DNA of 64,000 nucleotides, from the NCBI RefSeq assembly GCF_001314325.1, contig NZ_CP009429.1, forward strand, positions 4,526,501 through 4,590,500, written 5' to 3'. The translations under genes and the position numbers were made by a program. Source of the stretch: Sphingopyxis macrogoltabida. GTDB lineage: Bacteria > Pseudomonadota > Alphaproteobacteria > Sphingomonadales > Sphingomonadaceae. Positions 1-8,148 of the stretch are shown here, in pieces (the stretch's first letter is position 1; the number at the start of each line of letters is the position of its first letter). Below the pieces are notes generated by a model, which saw only the letters and a program-made list of their open reading frames with translations, was not told the DNA's origin and searched no databases.

Positions 1-255
1 GTAATTTCCACCCCCTGCACAGCCGAATTGGTCACCATCCCGGGCCTGCGCCTGTCCGATGATCATCAACCCGCTTCCCTGACCGCGATACTTCTCCCAA
101 TGCTGGACGGATACCCACGTGACCAGACGATCGATGCGTTTTTGGCCGAACGCGGTCCACAAGCCTATTTCGCTGCCCTTCTAAAATCCACCCGGCCCGA
201 ATATCGTCGCCCGGTGTCGAAGAACGCGTCCCCGCCCCCCAACGGTCATGGATGA
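1..255 (+). CDS. C-terminal fragment of an unidentified protein
   Basis: The frame is open from the first base of the window, so only the last 84 residues of a gene that begins upstream are present. They read VISTPCTAELVTIPG and end in a Pro-rich tail. I recognise no family. The stop codon overlaps the next start in an ATGA arrangement at 252-255, which implies translational coupling to the following glycosyltransferase, so the gene probably belongs to the same exopolysaccharide operon. An internal TTG at 28 could in principle start a 75-aa protein, but the frame continuing to the window edge makes a truncated larger gene more likely. Confidence 0.5.
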   Translation, partial: VISTPCTAELVTIPGLRLSDDHQPASLTAILLPMLDGYPRDQTIDAFLAERGPQAYFAALLKSTRPEYRRPVSKNASPPPNGHG

Positions 256-1052
256 TCCGCGATATGTCGCCCCTGCTCAGCATCTGCATTCCCACATTCA
301 ATCGCCGCGACAAGATCGCGCGTCTCGTTGCGGAAATGCTTCGGACGCCGGGGCCGTTCGAAATTTGCGTCCATGTCGACGGGTCAACTGACGGCAGCTT
401 TGAAACGCTGCGTCAGTCGGACGATCCACGGCTGCGTGTCACCTATTCGGAAAACGCCGGACGCGCCCGATCACTGATGATCGCAATGGAAGCGGCTACC
501 GGCAAGTTCATCATGCCGTTCGACGATGATGACTGGTTATACGCTGCCGGCTTGCAAAATATTCTCGATGATTGCGCCTCGCCTCTTCCGCCGACTGCTA
601 CCGGCTATATCTACCATCTAGACGACGAGGACGGAAACCGGGTCGGCACCGCCTTCCCCGACGGCAGGAATAATTTTCTTTCCTTGCGCTGCGACCATGA
701 CGTACGCGGCGACAAGAAAGAGGTCGTTTTGACCGGCGACTTGCGCGCTGTCGCCTATCCGTCCAATACGCCTCATCGGCGCATTCCCACCTCCTATCTG
801 TGGTCCCGGCTGGCACTGACAAAGGATGTCGTTGCCCGAAACATCAGTGTAGGCCGCAAACATTACTTACCCGGCGGGATGTCGGAAAACATTGCCTCCC
901 TGAAGATAAAAAACGCGTCCCCGATGGCGGAATTGCAAAAAGTTCACATTCAAGGATATTTTAAGAAGAGATACAGGAGCAAAACCCACTTCGTGAGATG
1001 TGTAACACTATATTTTTCTTATATTATTGCTTCATTTTTAAATAGAAAATAG
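252..1052 (+). CDS. Family 2 glycosyltransferase
   Basis: This 266-aa protein is a cytoplasmic GT-A sugar transferase. The N-terminus carries the GT2 signature LLSICIPTFNRRDKI (about residues 8-22), followed by VHVDGSTDGS (the nucleotide-binding part) and FDDDDW near residue 92, which supplies the DxD-type metal/UDP-binding acidic residues. It overlaps the upstream gene by 4 bases and sits 2 bases before a flippase gene, so it is an assembly enzyme for the repeat unit of the polysaccharide made here. The donor sugar cannot be told from sequence. The last 100 bases of the gene are clearly AT-rich compared with the rest of the window, as is common in variable surface-polysaccharide genes acquired by transfer. 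A second possible start (ATG at 264) would shorten it by four residues. Confidence 0.85.
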   Translation: MIRDMSPLLSICIPTFNRRDKIARLVAEMLRTPGPFEICVHVDGSTDGSFETLRQSDDPRLRVTYSENAGRARSLMIAMEAATGKFIMPFDDDDWLYAAGLQNILDDCASPLPPTATGYIYHLDDEDGNRVGTAFPDGRNNFLSLRCDHDVRGDKKEVVLTGDLRAVAYPSNTPHRRIPTSYLWSRLALTKDVVARNISVGRKHYLPGGMSENIASLKIKNASPMAELQKVHIQGYFKKRYRSKTHFVRCVTLYFSYIIASFLNRK

Positions 1053-1054
1053 AC

Positions 1055-2332
1055 ATGATAAAGTCCCAGATAGAAGCAATATTCTTAAGAGCTGCCCCCG
1101 GCCTTATAAACATATTTGTCCTTTTTCTGTTAGGTAACCTGCTGTCGACGGTGGGCTATGGCTTTTTCTCTCTGGCGGTTTCGGTAACCAGCTTCGTTTC
1201 CATTCTGCTATTCGGTCCGTTGCAATTTTCCGCGGTATCGCAATTTGCCAAGGAAACTGCGGCCGGGCGCAAGGAGGAATATGAGGCCTCCTATATCGGC
1301 TTGGCGCTCCTCCTTGCATTGGCGGCCGTTTTGATCGGACTGATCCTGACGATGTTCGGGCTGATCGGCACGGCCCACATCTTCGCCGCCATATCTTTCG
1401 GACTATATAGCGTCCTGATCGAGCTGTTGCGTGCGAGGCTGAAGATATGGACATATGGGATAGTGTCCCTTCTTCAATCCATTCTGTATTTGGGGTTGGT
1501 TTTTGCCTTCGTCGGTCAGAAGGCATCCCACATCATTGCCTTGAACAGCTATTCCGCCAGCTATGGAATTGCGGCACTGATTTGCCTTTTCCTGATCGGG
1601 GTCCCGAAGTTGCGTATGTTCAGGATTTCCAGCCTTCACGATTCCTTGAAGATCGGTGGCGGCTACATCGTAAGCAACATGGCCGAGCAGCTTCTTTACC
1701 TTGGTACGCGTTATATCGTTCTTCTATTTGGCACGCCTCATTTGTTGGGCGTTTTTTCCTTCTGTGTTGACCTGGCACAACGCACGGTGGGCTTCCTGAT
1801 TAATGCCGCCAGCTTTGTTTTCGTCCCGCTGGCCTTTCATCAACTCGCCGCGGGAGAAAGCGGCCAGTTCGGAAAGACGCTGAAAAAGGGTGCCTATACT
1901 TCGTTCGGCTTGAGCATCCTCGCCTTCATCGCCATCCTGATTGCGCAACGCTCCGGCGTCTTGCCCTTTCTGAACAATGATTTGTTTGACGAGATTACAT
2001 TTGCCATCGTCTCGATGGCGGTCGTTTTGAACCGGCTCAAAAAGTTGACCGTCGATCCATTTGCGATGCGGGCGAACATGCCCGCTGCACTGGCAATCGG
2101 CTATATTATCGGAGCGCCGCCTGCGCTCATATTAACCGCAATCGCCTATCGAGCCGAATTGCCTTATTGGGGGGCGCTGGGCTATGCCAGCGGCTATCTG
2201 GTGGCGATCTGGCTGACGGTGCTCTATCTGAAGAAAAAGCAGATACTCATGGTTTCGAGGCGATCATTGGGTTGGCGCAACCCGAGCGACACGGGCAAGA
2301 GCCGGCCCAGCGACGGGACCAAAAATTCATAG
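1055..2332 (+). CDS. Wzx-type polysaccharide flippase / membrane transporter
   Basis: The 425-aa product is almost entirely hydrophobic with about twelve predicted membrane segments, starting with an amphipathic N-terminus and a first span around residues 14-30 (LINIFVLFLLGNLL). This is the layout of the MATE/MOP-superfamily Wzx flippases, which move undecaprenyl-linked repeat units across the inner membrane. It starts 2 bases after the glycosyltransferase stop and is the last gene of that plus-strand operon, facing the minus-strand polymerase operon. The C-terminus is a charged cytoplasmic tail rich in Ser, Arg and Lys. Family assignment rests on topology, length and context. Substrate is presumably the repeat unit of this locus. 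Confidence 0.75.
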   Translation: MIKSQIEAIFLRAAPGLINIFVLFLLGNLLSTVGYGFFSLAVSVTSFVSILLFGPLQFSAVSQFAKETAAGRKEEYEASYIGLALLLALAAVLIGLILTMFGLIGTAHIFAAISFGLYSVLIELLRARLKIWTYGIVSLLQSILYLGLVFAFVGQKASHIIALNSYSASYGIAALICLFLIGVPKLRMFRISSLHDSLKIGGGYIVSNMAEQLLYLGTRYIVLLFGTPHLLGVFSFCVDLAQRTVGFLINAASFVFVPLAFHQLAAGESGQFGKTLKKGAYTSFGLSILAFIAILIAQRSGVLPFLNNDLFDEITFAIVSMAVVLNRLKKLTVDPFAMRANMPAALAIGYIIGAPPALILTAIAYRAELPYWGALGYASGYLVAIWLTVLYLKKKQILMVSRRSLGWRNPSDTGKSRPSDGTKNS

Positions 2333-2553
2333 TCCGGCGCCGGGCTTTCGAACTCGTCAAATGCGGCCCCTTGGATTGCGGTCACCACGGACGAACCTAT
2401 CGCGATCGTTCCGACTACCGGCGCGACAAGGCGCCGCCGCGCAGCGATAAGAGTCACCACCTCGACGAGAAGGCGAGCCACCTCCGGCAGGCGCCAAAAA
2501 CATTAGCTGCGGCGCACCGTTCCTTCAGATATTCGGGACGCGCAATGCCCCAC

Positions 2554-3753
2554 CTATGCGTTAGTCGCGGCCGGGGCGAAATCTCGCTGATCGCTGCGCA
2601 TCACACCGCTATATCCCAAAATCAGGACAGCCCAAGGCAGGCCCAGCAGAAAATAGAACGGTGTTTTGAACGCCGCCGCAATAAGCGCACAATAAAGCAA
2701 AAAGGGCAGAATTCTGAATGAGTTGCGCAGGGCAGGTACAAAAAGGCCAAAGAAGGCGGTGATGAGCGATATTGCGAAGAACAGAAAGCCCACAAAGCCC
2801 AGCTCGATCAGCGAGGAGAACAGTATGTTGTGGGGCCTCACGCCAAGGTCGAGCACATCCAGCGACACCGACGGCCCGACGCCGAAGAAACTCGGGTTGG
2901 CTATGAAGAAGTCCAGCGCGGCATCGTTGAGATAGCCGCGAGAACTCTCGAATTCTCCGGTAAAGCCTGCGCCCTCGCTCAACAGGATAGAACTAAGAAA
3001 CCCGCCTATGCGAGCTACGCCGCCACTCTCGGACGCCGTCATCGTGGCCAGAAACTTGGCCAATACTTCGGTATCAACCGCCAGAAGCGCGACCGAGGCT
3101 GTTAGCCCCAGAATCGCCACGACGGAAAACCGCTTCACCGACGCGATCGAGATAAAGGCAATATACATAAAGAAAATCAATACGACAGAGACAAGCGACC
3201 CGCGGGATCCCGATACGAATATAAAAAGGATGGAGCTGACTATCACCAATAGCGGGACGATATTTTTCCTATAGTGGAAATTATACAGTGCAAAAGCAAA
3301 GGCGAAAGCCTGGAATACAGCCGCGCCGTTCGATTGATCGAACAACCCCGAGAACCGGTCGGAGCCCGTGAAGCCAATGCCGGTGACGAACAGGACCGTC
3401 TGTATCACATTCAGCGCCAAGAAACCCCAGCAGGCGGACGAACTCCCCCACAGCTTCTTCTTGCTCATTGCATCGACGATCGCCAGGCCCTTTAGGATCG
3501 ACAGCGCGAGCCCGCCGATCAGAATGAAATTCTCATTGTTTTCGACAGCATTGGCGATCCCCGAGACAGCGACGATCACCGACAAAGTTACGAACAAAAA
3601 GACTGCGATCGCAAAGGGTCGGATTAACACTTGTCCGCTGATCAGGCGCGGCAGCAGATAAGCCGCTGCCACGACATCAAAAGGCGTGACAATCCAGACA
3701 ATCCTCATGAAATCCAAAGGGAGGAGAAACATGACGGCGGACGGAGGCAGCAT
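2554..3753 (-). CDS. O-antigen ligase/polymerase-family membrane protein
   Basis: A 399-aa polytopic membrane protein with about ten to twelve hydrophobic segments. The Wzy_C-type core is visible as the periplasmic loop ending in GVGPSVSLDVLDLGVRPHN, where the GxG...RPHN pattern is typical of O-antigen ligases and related polymerases, and a preceding SGSRGS motif near residue 195. It is the last gene of the minus-strand export operon (168 bases after the unknown gene at 3922). Since another protein of the same superfamily is encoded at 8149-9615, one may polymerise and the other may ligate or transfer the chain; sequence alone does not say which. The ATG at 3753 has only a weak AAGAGCGA ribosome site. 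Confidence 0.75.
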   Translation of the reverse strand: MLPPSAVMFLLPLDFMRIVWIVTPFDVVAAAYLLPRLISGQVLIRPFAIAVFLFVTLSVIVAVSGIANAVENNENFILIGGLALSILKGLAIVDAMSKKKLWGSSSACWGFLALNVIQTVLFVTGIGFTGSDRFSGLFDQSNGAAVFQAFAFAFALYNFHYRKNIVPLLVIVSSILFIFVSGSRGSLVSVVLIFFMYIAFISIASVKRFSVVAILGLTASVALLAVDTEVLAKFLATMTASESGGVARIGGFLSSILLSEGAGFTGEFESSRGYLNDAALDFFIANPSFFGVGPSVSLDVLDLGVRPHNILFSSLIELGFVGFLFFAISLITAFFGLFVPALRNSFRILPFLLYCALIAAAFKTPFYFLLGLPWAVLILGYSGVMRSDQRDFAPAATNA

Positions 3754-3921
3754 CGCTTATCGCTCTTTACCGTAATTCCAGCAGAATGCGGCCACGCTTC
3801 TGCATGAATGATGTTGCGGCATCGCAGGGATCGATATCCGTAACTCGACCTGCGACGGCCTGCACCGATTCCGTTTATCCAAGTTTATCTGCCCCGACCA
3901 GACAGGGAAACATTACGGCGG

Positions 3922-5136
3922 TCACGGGACCCTCTCCAGAACCAGGTTGTGGAGTGTGTAATCAATCCCTCCGACGTCGTCAGGCACCGCAATCAGGAGG
4001 GAAAACCAATACCAGCGGCACGAACTCTGTCCGATTACCATTTCGGCGATTTGTCTTCCCGACTTCATTTCCGACGGAGAAGGCTTTGGTCCCAAATCGG
4101 CTCTCTCGGCGCAGTTGATATCGATGGTCAAAGGTGACGCCGCCGCTTCCGTATTGGCCGACATTGCCCATCGCGCGACATATTTCCCGGGCGAAAGACG
4201 GACAAGTTGGCGTGCGGCCACTCCGTTCGCGCCTCCCAAGGCAGAGATTGTAAGCGTTCGATTTGCGGTATCGATGGACGATCCCAAATTACCCGATGCA
4301 GCAAGTTGCCAATCGAACGGCGGCAGCAGTGGCTGGCGAGCAAAATTGGCGTTGACCAGCGGAAGCCTCCCGACCTCTCGAGTCAGTCCGGGCTGACCCA
4401 GCCTTACAGCCAGCTCGCGGGCCAGATTGAATTCTTCATTCTCCACCAGGCGGCGCACGAGTTTGCTGTCGGTCTGCTTGATGCGAAATTGCTTCCAGGG
4501 CGCGCCCATGATCGCCATGCGAATCCGACCAGCATTAGCTATGCTCGCAGGTTTGTCGAGGATCGTGCGCCAATAGTAAGGTGCCCAGTCCGGGTCGGGA
4601 CCAAGCACCGGGATCAACGTGCGAACGGCATCGTCACGGCTCGTTGCATCGACCATGGCACCGATATAGACTGCCCGCGCGCGCGTGTCGGTAACGGCCG
4701 CTCGCGTCAGCCACCTAAAGAATTTCGCGTCGTCTTGGCGCTTGGCAGCCGCCTTGATTAGATATTGGCTGACAAGATTACTGCGGCGGCTGAGCAGCCC
4801 GGCCTGCTCGAAGATCGCTTCCTGCTCTGACAAATCCTTGCTGTGACGCCCCAAAGCAAGGAGGCCTACGGCGGTCACCGATAACGGATCATTCCGATAA
4901 GCGTCCTCTGCCAACAGAAGTTCCTGCCTGCTGAGTTGAGCACGCGGGTCCTTTTGCAACCGCTGCGCAAAGGTCGAGTAAGCGAGCGTGGCTCCGGCCG
5001 CACTATAAGCCGGAAGACCGAACGCCAAGCTCGCGGCCGGATTTCGATACTGCTCGCCAATTGTTCTGCTCCATAGCGCCACCCCGATCGCAGCAACGAC
5101 CGCGACAAGCCAGCCCATGCCTTTGAAAAGGGTCAC
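3922..5136 (-). CDS. Unknown exopolysaccharide-locus protein with one membrane anchor
   Basis: I do not recognise a family for this 404-aa protein. It begins with a short cytoplasmic stretch and one hydrophobic segment (about residues 8-22, GWLVAVVAAIGVALW), then a helical region of about 200 residues rich in Ala, Leu and Arg that resembles TPR/SEL1-like helical repeats, followed by a probable beta-rich C-terminal domain with two Cys residues (NCAERADLG and GQSSCRWYW) suggesting a periplasmic disulfide. It lies 40 bases after the Wzc-like kinase gene and before the second ligase-family gene, so it is probably an accessory of polysaccharide assembly or export. The start at 5136 is GTG; an in-frame ATG lies at 5118. 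Confidence 0.6.
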   Translation of the reverse strand: MTLFKGMGWLVAVVAAIGVALWSRTIGEQYRNPAASLAFGLPAYSAAGATLAYSTFAQRLQKDPRAQLSRQELLLAEDAYRNDPLSVTAVGLLALGRHSKDLSEQEAIFEQAGLLSRRSNLVSQYLIKAAAKRQDDAKFFRWLTRAAVTDTRARAVYIGAMVDATSRDDAVRTLIPVLGPDPDWAPYYWRTILDKPASIANAGRIRMAIMGAPWKQFRIKQTDSKLVRRLVENEEFNLARELAVRLGQPGLTREVGRLPLVNANFARQPLLPPFDWQLAASGNLGSSIDTANRTLTISALGGANGVAARQLVRLSPGKYVARWAMSANTEAAASPLTIDINCAERADLGPKPSPSEMKSGRQIAEMVIGQSSCRWYWFSLLIAVPDDVGGIDYTLHNLVLERVP

Positions 5137-5176
5137 GACCGTATTTCCGATGCAGAAAATGCGCAGTATTCAACGA

Positions 5177-7357
5177 TCATTTTGCTTCCGACGTCGCGCC
5201 GTAACCGTAGCCATAGCCATAGCCATAGCCATAGCCATAAGCCTGGTTCCGTAGCCCCACCTTCGTTACCACCGCACCGAACAGCTTGGCTCCCGACATC
5301 CGCAACCGGCTGAGCGCCAGCGAGATAGCGCGGCCCTTCGTCGAATTGGCCTCGATGACGAACAAGACACCTTCGACGCAGCGCGCAACGATCGGCGCGT
5401 CAGCCAAACCGAGCAGCGGAGCCGTATCGATCAGCACATGATCAAAGCGAGCCGAAAGAAGTTCGACAAGTTGGTCCAGCCGTTCGCTGCCAAGCAACTC
5501 GGCCGCATTGGGCGGCACCTTTCCTGCCGTGATCACCGAAAAACCCTTGTCCGGAAGCTCGACGATCATGGCATCGAGATTGTCATCACCGGCCAAATAA
5601 TGAGTGAGTCCCAACTGGTTGGGAAGGCTCAAATAATGGTCCTGCGACGGGTTCCGGATATCGGCATCGATGAGGATCACGCTTTTTCCGGTGGCCGCGA
5701 GCACGGTCGCCAAGCTGAGCGAAGAGTTGCTCTTCCCCTCGCGAGGTTGCGACGACGTCAACATGAGCGTCCGCGGTGCCCCGTGGGTGGTCAGGAAACC
5801 CAGATTGGTCATCGCAGAGAAATAAGCCTCGTAAATGGCCGACTTTTTGTCGCTAATCGCTTCCGCGACCGGCTGGGAAGATTCCGGAATAGCGCCAAGG
5901 AGCGGCAAGCCGAACCGGTCCGCAACTTCCTGCGGATCCCGGACCGAGCTATCGATCTTTTCGAGGACAAAAATCGTCGCAGCGGCGGCCATGAGCCCGA
6001 TGAACAGGGCGAGAGCGAGGTTTAGCAGAAGAATCGGGCTGGACGGGCTGCTGGAAACCATCGCGCGATCAACGATCGAGATATTGTTCGTCCCGACGCC
6101 CGAAACGCCGATTTCCTTGTACCGCTGCAGCAGCCCTTCGTACAATTGCCGGTTCGAATCAACTTCTCGCTGAAGGATTGCCATTTCGATCGATTCGCGC
6201 TGCTGCTGATTATATTGGCCTGTCAGCTTTTCCAGTTCGGCGCGCAATTCATCTTCCCGGCGGCTAGCCGCATTGAACGCTTCACGATTGCTTTGCGTCG
6301 AACGTGCTGTTTCGGCCACGATGCTTCGATCGAGACTGGCGAGTTGCGTTCGAAGCGAGACAATACGAGGATAGTCTTCCGCAAAGATCGTCCGCTGCTG
6401 AGCGAGCTCGGCTTCGAGCTCCGCTCGCTTCTGGCGAAGGTTCGCGATCGAAGGAGCATTGATCGCCGCGCTACCCGTCATCGTGTTCGCCAATTCGGCT
6501 TGGGCCGCAACGCGCAATTCCTTAGCCTTTGAAAGCGCCGAACTGATTGCTTCGATGTCTGCGCCGACCAGCGTCCGGGCTTGTGTTCGACCATTGGCGT
6601 CGGTCTGGGCAGCGATCGTCACAATACCCTTGCTGGTCCCGTAATTTATCAGTGCCCTTTCCGAGGCTTCCAGACCTTGCCGCAGGGCTTCAAGACGTTG
6701 CTCGAGATATCTTCTTGCATCGGAAGTCGCAGAGAAACGTCGGTCTATGGTCGCCTGCAAAAATTGTTGCGCCCACAGATTCGCCAACTTCGCCGACAGC
6801 TTGGCAGAAGGCGTGGAAAAGCTGACATCGACGAGGCTCGAATTACGAACCGGCGTCACATTCACATTTTTCAAAAGAATGGCAGCAATCGATTTACTGA
6901 GCTTTTGCCTTTCGCCGCTGCCAAGCGAAGCGTCGGCGCCTTCCAGCTTATACGCTTCGAGAAAATCCTTGTCGGCAGCCAAATTGCCTGCACGCGCGAC
7001 GCGCTCGGCCAAGGATTCAGACTTCAGCAATGAATATTGCGTGTTGTAGAATGAAAGTTCGTTAAGCAACGCCTTCTCGCGCTGCCCCTCGACCGATGTT
7101 GCGACGGGCGCGTCGGGCAGGATTTCGATCCGCGTCTCTGACGAATATTGCGGCGTCGCAAGAAAAGTCGCAACAAGGCCAAGTAGCAAGGCACTCATAA
7201 TGATGCCCAGCGCCAAGGTCCGGCGACTCCAGACGGCCGCCCAGATCCGGGCGAAGATCAGCGCTCCGGTCTCCTGAAAGTCCTTCGCGCCAATCTTGCG
7301 TTGACCGGCAAGATCGGCTTCCCATGCCAGAGCTTCGCTGGCTTCATTCTGTTTCAT
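5177..7357 (-). CDS. Wzc-like polysaccharide co-polymerase / tyrosine autokinase (BY-kinase)
   Basis: This 726-aa inner-membrane protein controls polysaccharide chain length and export. An N-terminal Wzz segment has a first membrane span around residues 48-70, a long periplasmic coiled-coil region (residues about 130-430), a second span near 450-475, then a cytoplasmic P-loop kinase domain. The kinase has Walker A (SSQPREGKSNSSLS, about 545), Walker A-prime (SVILIDADIRNPS) and Walker B (HVLIDTAPLLGLAD). The tail is a Tyr-Gly array (seven Tyr), the expected autophosphorylation cluster. It lies 16 bases downstream of the Wza-like gene, the standard partner. Fusion of both parts in one chain is the proteobacterial Wzc arrangement. 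Confidence 0.92.
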   Translation of the reverse strand: MKQNEASEALAWEADLAGQRKIGAKDFQETGALIFARIWAAVWSRRTLALGIIMSALLLGLVATFLATPQYSSETRIEILPDAPVATSVEGQREKALLNELSFYNTQYSLLKSESLAERVARAGNLAADKDFLEAYKLEGADASLGSGERQKLSKSIAAILLKNVNVTPVRNSSLVDVSFSTPSAKLSAKLANLWAQQFLQATIDRRFSATSDARRYLEQRLEALRQGLEASERALINYGTSKGIVTIAAQTDANGRTQARTLVGADIEAISSALSKAKELRVAAQAELANTMTGSAAINAPSIANLRQKRAELEAELAQQRTIFAEDYPRIVSLRTQLASLDRSIVAETARSTQSNREAFNAASRREDELRAELEKLTGQYNQQQRESIEMAILQREVDSNRQLYEGLLQRYKEIGVSGVGTNNISIVDRAMVSSSPSSPILLLNLALALFIGLMAAAATIFVLEKIDSSVRDPQEVADRFGLPLLGAIPESSQPVAEAISDKKSAIYEAYFSAMTNLGFLTTHGAPRTLMLTSSQPREGKSNSSLSLATVLAATGKSVILIDADIRNPSQDHYLSLPNQLGLTHYLAGDDNLDAMIVELPDKGFSVITAGKVPPNAAELLGSERLDQLVELLSARFDHVLIDTAPLLGLADAPIVARCVEGVLFVIEANSTKGRAISLALSRLRMSGAKLFGAVVTKVGLRNQAYGYGYGYGYGYGYGATSEAK
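5201..5240 (-). repeat. Hexanucleotide repeat encoding the Tyr-Gly tail of the Wzc-like kinase
   Basis: On the plus strand the hexamer ATAGCC occurs four times in a row (5213-5236), flanked by the variants GTAACC and GTAGCC on one side and ATAAGCC on the other. Read on the minus strand this gives alternating TAT/TAC and GGC/GGT codons, producing seven Tyr-Gly units. Gain or loss of one unit keeps the reading frame and changes the number of phosphorylatable tyrosines by one. Confidence 0.9.
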
Positions 7358-7373
7358 GTGAGCGGGGCCCTTA

Positions 7374-8111
7374 TCAAAGCTCGCGAACTAGGAGGATAAG
7401 CGGCGAAAGGAATGCAGGAACCACCTGAAGAATGTCCTTGAATTGGCGACGCGCAGGCGAATCGCCTACAATAACGACATCATTCGGAAAGATTTCGGGG
7501 TCGGAATAATTCCCCCGCCGGATTGCCTGCAGATTATAGATGCCGACATATTGCTTCGCGCCGACATTGCGAAAAACCACGACATCCTCAAGCTTGGCGA
7601 ATTCATTGACGCCGCCAGCCAATGCGACAGCGCGCATAAGCGTAACACGCCCAACGACGGGATAGGCGCCCGCCCGGTTTACCTGCCCATCGACCGTCAC
7701 CGCCAAGGACTGGACGGCAAGCGGATTGGTCGAGGATTTAAAGTTCACCGTGACCTGCGGATCCCGAATATAGCGCCCTGCCAGTCTGGCACGTATGTCT
7801 TCTGAAACATCGTTGAGCGTCTTGCCCGCTGCCGCCACCGTACCGACGAGAGGGAATGAGAAATTACCTTCGCCGTCGGTCATGACGTCGCGCTGCATGT
7901 CGGGAACACCGAAAACTTCCACGCGCAGTTCGCTGAACGGCCCGACAAACGCCAGCCGGGTCGACCGGACCACATCGCCGGCCTCTGGGCGAGGCAGCGC
8001 CTCCAGGGCTGTCACCGGACTATTGGGGGCACTGCCTACCGGCGGCGGGTCTCCCGCACACCCTGCAAGCAGGGCGAGCGCCGAAGAGAGAAGAACGCGA
8101 CGTAGATACAT
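7374..8111 (-). CDS. Wza-like polysaccharide export lipoprotein
   Basis: A 245-aa outer-membrane export protein. The N-terminus MYLRRVLLSSALALLAGC is a lipoprotein signal with lipobox LAGC (Cys 18). A Poly_export (PES) domain follows (about residues 55-140, including DVVRSTRLAFVGPFSELRVEVFG and RDPQVTVNF), then an SLBB-type domain (QVNRAGAYPVVGRVTLMRAVALAGG). I chose ATG 8111 because it begins exactly at the signal peptide and has GAAGG about 8 bases upstream; a longer frame from 8165 would add 18 residues overlapping the preceding gene. It is shorter than E. coli Wza, as is common in alphaproteobacteria. Gene order polymerase-Wza-Wzc supports the role. Confidence 0.9.
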   Translation of the reverse strand: MYLRRVLLSSALALLAGCAGDPPPVGSAPNSPVTALEALPRPEAGDVVRSTRLAFVGPFSELRVEVFGVPDMQRDVMTDGEGNFSFPLVGTVAAAGKTLNDVSEDIRARLAGRYIRDPQVTVNFKSSTNPLAVQSLAVTVDGQVNRAGAYPVVGRVTLMRAVALAGGVNEFAKLEDVVVFRNVGAKQYVGIYNLQAIRRGNYSDPEIFPNDVVIVGDSPARRQFKDILQVVPAFLSPLILLVREL

Positions 8112-8148
8112 GAAGACCTTCGATTCCGAATGACGGCGATGAGGCCGG

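Noticed and set aside
2167..2721. 184-codon plus-strand frame between the flippase and the ligase-family gene
   Set aside because: Overlaps the ends of two real genes and has no ribosome site or family similarity.
5201..5240. CRISPR-like array
   Set aside because: The repeat is a contiguous hexamer inside a coding region with no spacers.
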